Assembly (NCBI GenBank): GCA_030603685.1
Contig: JAUVXG010000024.1
Location: 1 to 37,229, forward strand
Source of the DNA: Pleomorphomonas sp.
GTDB lineage: Bacteria; Pseudomonadota; Alphaproteobacteria; Rhizobiales; Pleomorphomonadaceae
Length of the DNA: 37,229 nt
Reading direction: 5' to 3'
The first letter of the stretch is position 1. Every line of letters begins with the position of its first letter. The translations under genes were made by a program, and so were the position numbers. Under the pieces are notes generated by a model. That model saw only the letters and a program-made list of their open reading frames with translations. It did not search any database and was not told where the DNA came from. Of the stretch, positions 34,240-37,229 are shown piece after piece.

Positions 34240-36273
34240 TCAGTTGAGCGTGATCAACGGAAACGGAGCCTGCACTTCCGCTGCGTTCTCGGATTGCCTG
34301 GTGGCTGCGGTGCCTGCTGCCAGAAGATCAGCCAGGCCGGCAGCCATGTCGGGATCCGAATGCCCATGTTCCGTGTCGAGCCCATCGTCACGGCTCATAA
34401 GGCCGAGCCAAAGCCGTTTCCCGTCTGCCGTGACGAGCTGAGTGGACCAAAGTCGCAAACGAGGACGATCCTCTGCAGGCATCGATCCGTTCATGCTCAA
34501 GGCCAGATCATTGGTGCGATTGTTCCAGAACAGCGGTGTCAACGCCGCGTCTGGGCGCTCCCGATTGCCCAGATCATCCAGCAGTTTCTGAACCAATGCT
34601 TTGGGTGAAATTGGCTCTGCGATTATCCAGCCATGGGCACGCAGCGCCGCCCCCAACGCATCGGTGTCGGCGACGAGAAAAGCGATATTGACCGGATAGC
34701 TGCGCTCTCCGGTGAGAGTTTCGACTTGCCTCGGCAGATCGTTGGCGAAGAAGGCTTTGGCGGGTGTTGCCAGCGTCACCTGCGCCGGCGGCGCTGGTCG
34801 GGGATTGAGAGCCTTCGCATAGGCGCCTACGCGCAGCCCGGCGTAGCCGATCAGAACAATTGAGAGAGCCGCGGCTAGTGCAATGCGCATGTTCGAGATG
34901 GCACGTGGTGCTGAAACAGCCGTCTCCAACCGCCATTCCGTAACGGCGATCCCGCATACGAGACACAATCCACCGAGAAGCCAGCCGGCTAGCACGTCGC
35001 TCAGATAGTGCTCCACCAGATAAAGTCGGCTCAGCCCGATCAACAGGGCGAGTACACCTGCCAAGAAAGTTGCCGTCACAGGTCCAAGACGGCGGGTGCG
35101 CCACAGCAGGTAGAACAACATTCCATAGAAGGCCACACCGAGTGCGGCATGACCGGAAGGAAAGCTTCCGGATGTTTCGGCAAAATACCCCAGCATTGAA
35201 CGCGGACGACCGAAGGCAGTCTTTAACAGGGTGACCGAAACAAGATCGCTGCACAGAGCCGCCGCCAAACCGAGAAGGAATGTCGCGCGTGACGTTAGAA
35301 GAAGCCAAAGCATTGCCAATGCTAGCAACGCGACGACAACCTGCGTGTCGCCAAGGGCGGTAAACGCCGTGAATACCTGAATCAGCAATGGGGTCCAGAA
35401 GAGATGCATCAGCTGCGCGAACCGCGCATCGATCTGTACGATGGGTTCGGCTTGTACAAAATCGAGCGCCAGCCCAACCCACAGTGCAAATAGATAGACG
35501 AAGACAAGTGCCAAAAGGCTGGCGGGAAGCCCGACGAAACGGCGGCGATCGAGCCGCGCCGCGATAAGGCGCGCGATGCGCGGATATCTCCGGCCGATAA
35601 AACTCATCCTATCGTGATTTGCGACCTGGCCGATCAGAGTGCCGGCTACAGCTAAAATAGGAGGCAGAGCCCGATCGAGACGCCGCAAGGTCCACCACAG
35701 AACAAAAGCCAGTATCGAGACCGCCAATACGAAAAGCGCCGCACGCGTCAGCATGGGGCTCAAACGTGTAAAGCCTGCCCCGATCAGGTAGCCGAAACCA
35801 ACATGGCCGAAAGCATAGGGAATGCTACCCAAGATGTTCCAGAAGCGGAACCGTCGTCGCTCCATACCCGCCACGGCCGCGACGAAGGGTACGAAGGCCG
35901 CCACCGGGCCGAAGAACCGGCCTAACCCCAGCGCAAAACCACCGTTTTGGGCCAAGAGATATTCGGCGCGAGCGTAGGCCGGGACAGCCTCGACATTCCA
36001 GCGTCCTAGCAATCCGCTCCGTATATGTTGTCCCACCCAGTAAGTCGCCTCTCCGCCGACGATGGAACCGATCGCGACAAACCAGACCAGATCGAAGAAA
36101 TCCAGAACCCCGCGTTGCACCAGGAAGCCCCCCGCATCGACAACGAGCGTGCCGGGTAAAAATAATCCGGTAAAGACGAAGGCTTCGAGCGCGGCGGCCA
36201 GGCCGATGCCCCAATAGGCCAACATGCCAAACGCAGCTAGAGATGGCAGGATCATATCGAGCGAAGTTGGCAT
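34240..36273 (-). CDS. DedA-PAP2-LssY fusion membrane protein
   Basis: 677 residues. The N-terminal DedA/VTT domain (about 1-210; GLFLPGTLVVDAGG, GRFFGPVAAFVPFVAAVAGM) is a lipid-flippase type. The PAP2 phosphatase (about 260-455) has the three acid-phosphatase motifs KTAFGRPRS, SFPSGHA and SRLYLVEHYLSDVLAG. The C-terminal LssY-like domain (about 495-677) follows a final helix. Predicted to flip and dephosphorylate undecaprenyl or other lipid phosphates at the outer face of the inner membrane. Divergent from the response regulator with a shared regulatory box between them. All catalytic residues are present. Confidence 0.9.
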   Translation of the reverse strand: MPTSLDMILPSLAAFGMLAYWGIGLAAALEAFVFTGLFLPGTLVVDAGGFLVQRGVLDFFDLVWFVAIGSIVGGEATYWVGQHIRSGLLGRWNVEAVPAYARAEYLLAQNGGFALGLGRFFGPVAAFVPFVAAVAGMERRRFRFWNILGSIPYAFGHVGFGYLIGAGFTRLSPMLTRAALFVLAVSILAFVLWWTLRRLDRALPPILAVAGTLIGQVANHDRMSFIGRRYPRIARLIAARLDRRRFVGLPASLLALVFVYLFALWVGLALDFVQAEPIVQIDARFAQLMHLFWTPLLIQVFTAFTALGDTQVVVALLALAMLWLLLTSRATFLLGLAAALCSDLVSVTLLKTAFGRPRSMLGYFAETSGSFPSGHAALGVAFYGMLFYLLWRTRRLGPVTATFLAGVLALLIGLSRLYLVEHYLSDVLAGWLLGGLCLVCGIAVTEWRLETAVSAPRAISNMRIALAAALSIVLIGYAGLRVGAYAKALNPRPAPPAQVTLATPAKAFFANDLPRQVETLTGERSYPVNIAFLVADTDALGAALRAHGWIIAEPISPKALVQKLLDDLGNRERPDAALTPLFWNNRTNDLALSMNGSMPAEDRPRLRLWSTQLVTADGKRLWLGLMSRDDGLDTEHGHSDPDMAAGLADLLAAGTAATRQSENAAEVQAPFPLITLN

Positions 36274-36368
36274 GCCCGGTGGTCACTCTTCTGCAATGAA
36301 ACACAGCCCGCGATCGCGGTGATTCCGGTCATGTATGTCAGCAGTAAGAGTTCCCAAGTTTGACTGGG

Positions 36369-36386
36369 TCTTACAAAAAAGTAAGA
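36369..36386. promoter_or_regulatory. Regulatory box in the divergent promoter region
   Basis: Perfect TCTTAC-AAAAAA-GTAAGA, followed by AGCC. It is 96 bases from the DedA-PAP2 start and about 60 bases from the response-regulator start, in the 173-base intergenic region, so it could serve both, including autoregulation. Confidence 0.6.
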
Positions 36387-36446
36387 AGCCGATAAGGCAA
36401 GCTCGATCCGGCCGTGACATTGTTGGGAAACCCAGGGGATGGCACG

Positions 36447-37117
<671 letters not shown>

Positions 37118-37121
<4 letters not shown>

Positions 37122-37229
37122 AAAATCCTCTGACATGGTCGATGCGCTTCGCCATCGCGATTTCGGCAGTCTTTGCACTGGCCTCCCTGTTCGCCGGCGG
37201 CCTGTCCTACGTGATGCAATCGGAGGAAA
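37118..37229 (+). CDS. Sensor histidine kinase, 3' end outside window
   Basis: Only the first 37 codons are visible: a short cytoplasmic start (MKNPLTWSMR) and the first membrane helix (FAIAISAVFALASLFAGGL). Position and ATGA overlap with the response-regulator gene make it the cognate kinase; the sensor and catalytic domains are not in the window. Confidence 0.75.

Overview
The window looks like a stretch of a conjugative plasmid (or a large integrative element) from an alphaproteobacterium, most likely of the order Hyphomicrobiales (Agrobacterium/Rhizobium/Brucella relatives). The main reason is a complete Ti/rhizobial-type DNA-transfer block: traH, traB, traF and traA on the minus strand, diverging from traC, traD and traG on the plus strand, with an oriT between them. 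GC content is high throughout. No tRNA, rRNA or CRISPR array was seen.

Layout. 1-2.4 kb: a copper/silver P1B-ATPase whose 5' end lies outside the window. 2.5-4.1 kb: debris, namely a frameshifted gene remnant abutting a broken IS5-family transposase, plus two doubtful small ORFs. 4.2-12.8 kb: the tra/oriT region, with a perfect 52-bp tandem duplication at the nic core. 12.8-15.7 kb: a Fic-family protein and a GNAT-like protein bracketed by two copies of a roughly 117-bp direct repeat, which suggests an inserted cassette. 15.6-20 kb: a stability island with a WGR-domain protein, a Phd/YefM antitoxin next to a toxin gene broken by an amber codon, a TacA-TacT acetyltransferase pair, DUF6904 and DUF736 proteins, and a FitA-FitB (VapBC-like) pair. 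Each toxin-antitoxin operon is preceded by a clear palindrome. 20-23 kb: a conserved plasmid gene of unknown function and a large ParB-like protein.

23.6-27.7 kb: metal and sulfur stress genes. These are a heavily deleted Cd/Zn P-type ATPase pseudogene, a CDF metal exporter with its CsoR/RcnR-family regulator and operator, and an ArsR-rhodanese / methyltransferase / DsrE operon with its own dyad. 27.7-28.7 kb: remnants of a MutS-like ATPase and an IS4-family transposase.

28.7-37.2 kb: an envelope locus. It holds an OmpR-type response regulator and the start of its histidine kinase; divergent from them is a DedA-PAP2-LssY fusion; then come a secreted alpha-helical protein with a COG4705 membrane protein, and a five-gene ABC-2 transporter operon that also encodes an EF-hand-like calcium-binding exported protein and a membrane-anchored dual-specificity-type phosphatase. 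A shared box (CTTAC-N6-GTAAG, two good copies and one degenerate copy) lies upstream of all three minus-strand units. This suggests one regulon controlled by the two-component system, and it is the best candidate in the window for an undescribed functional system. All assignments are from reading the sequence; no database search was possible.
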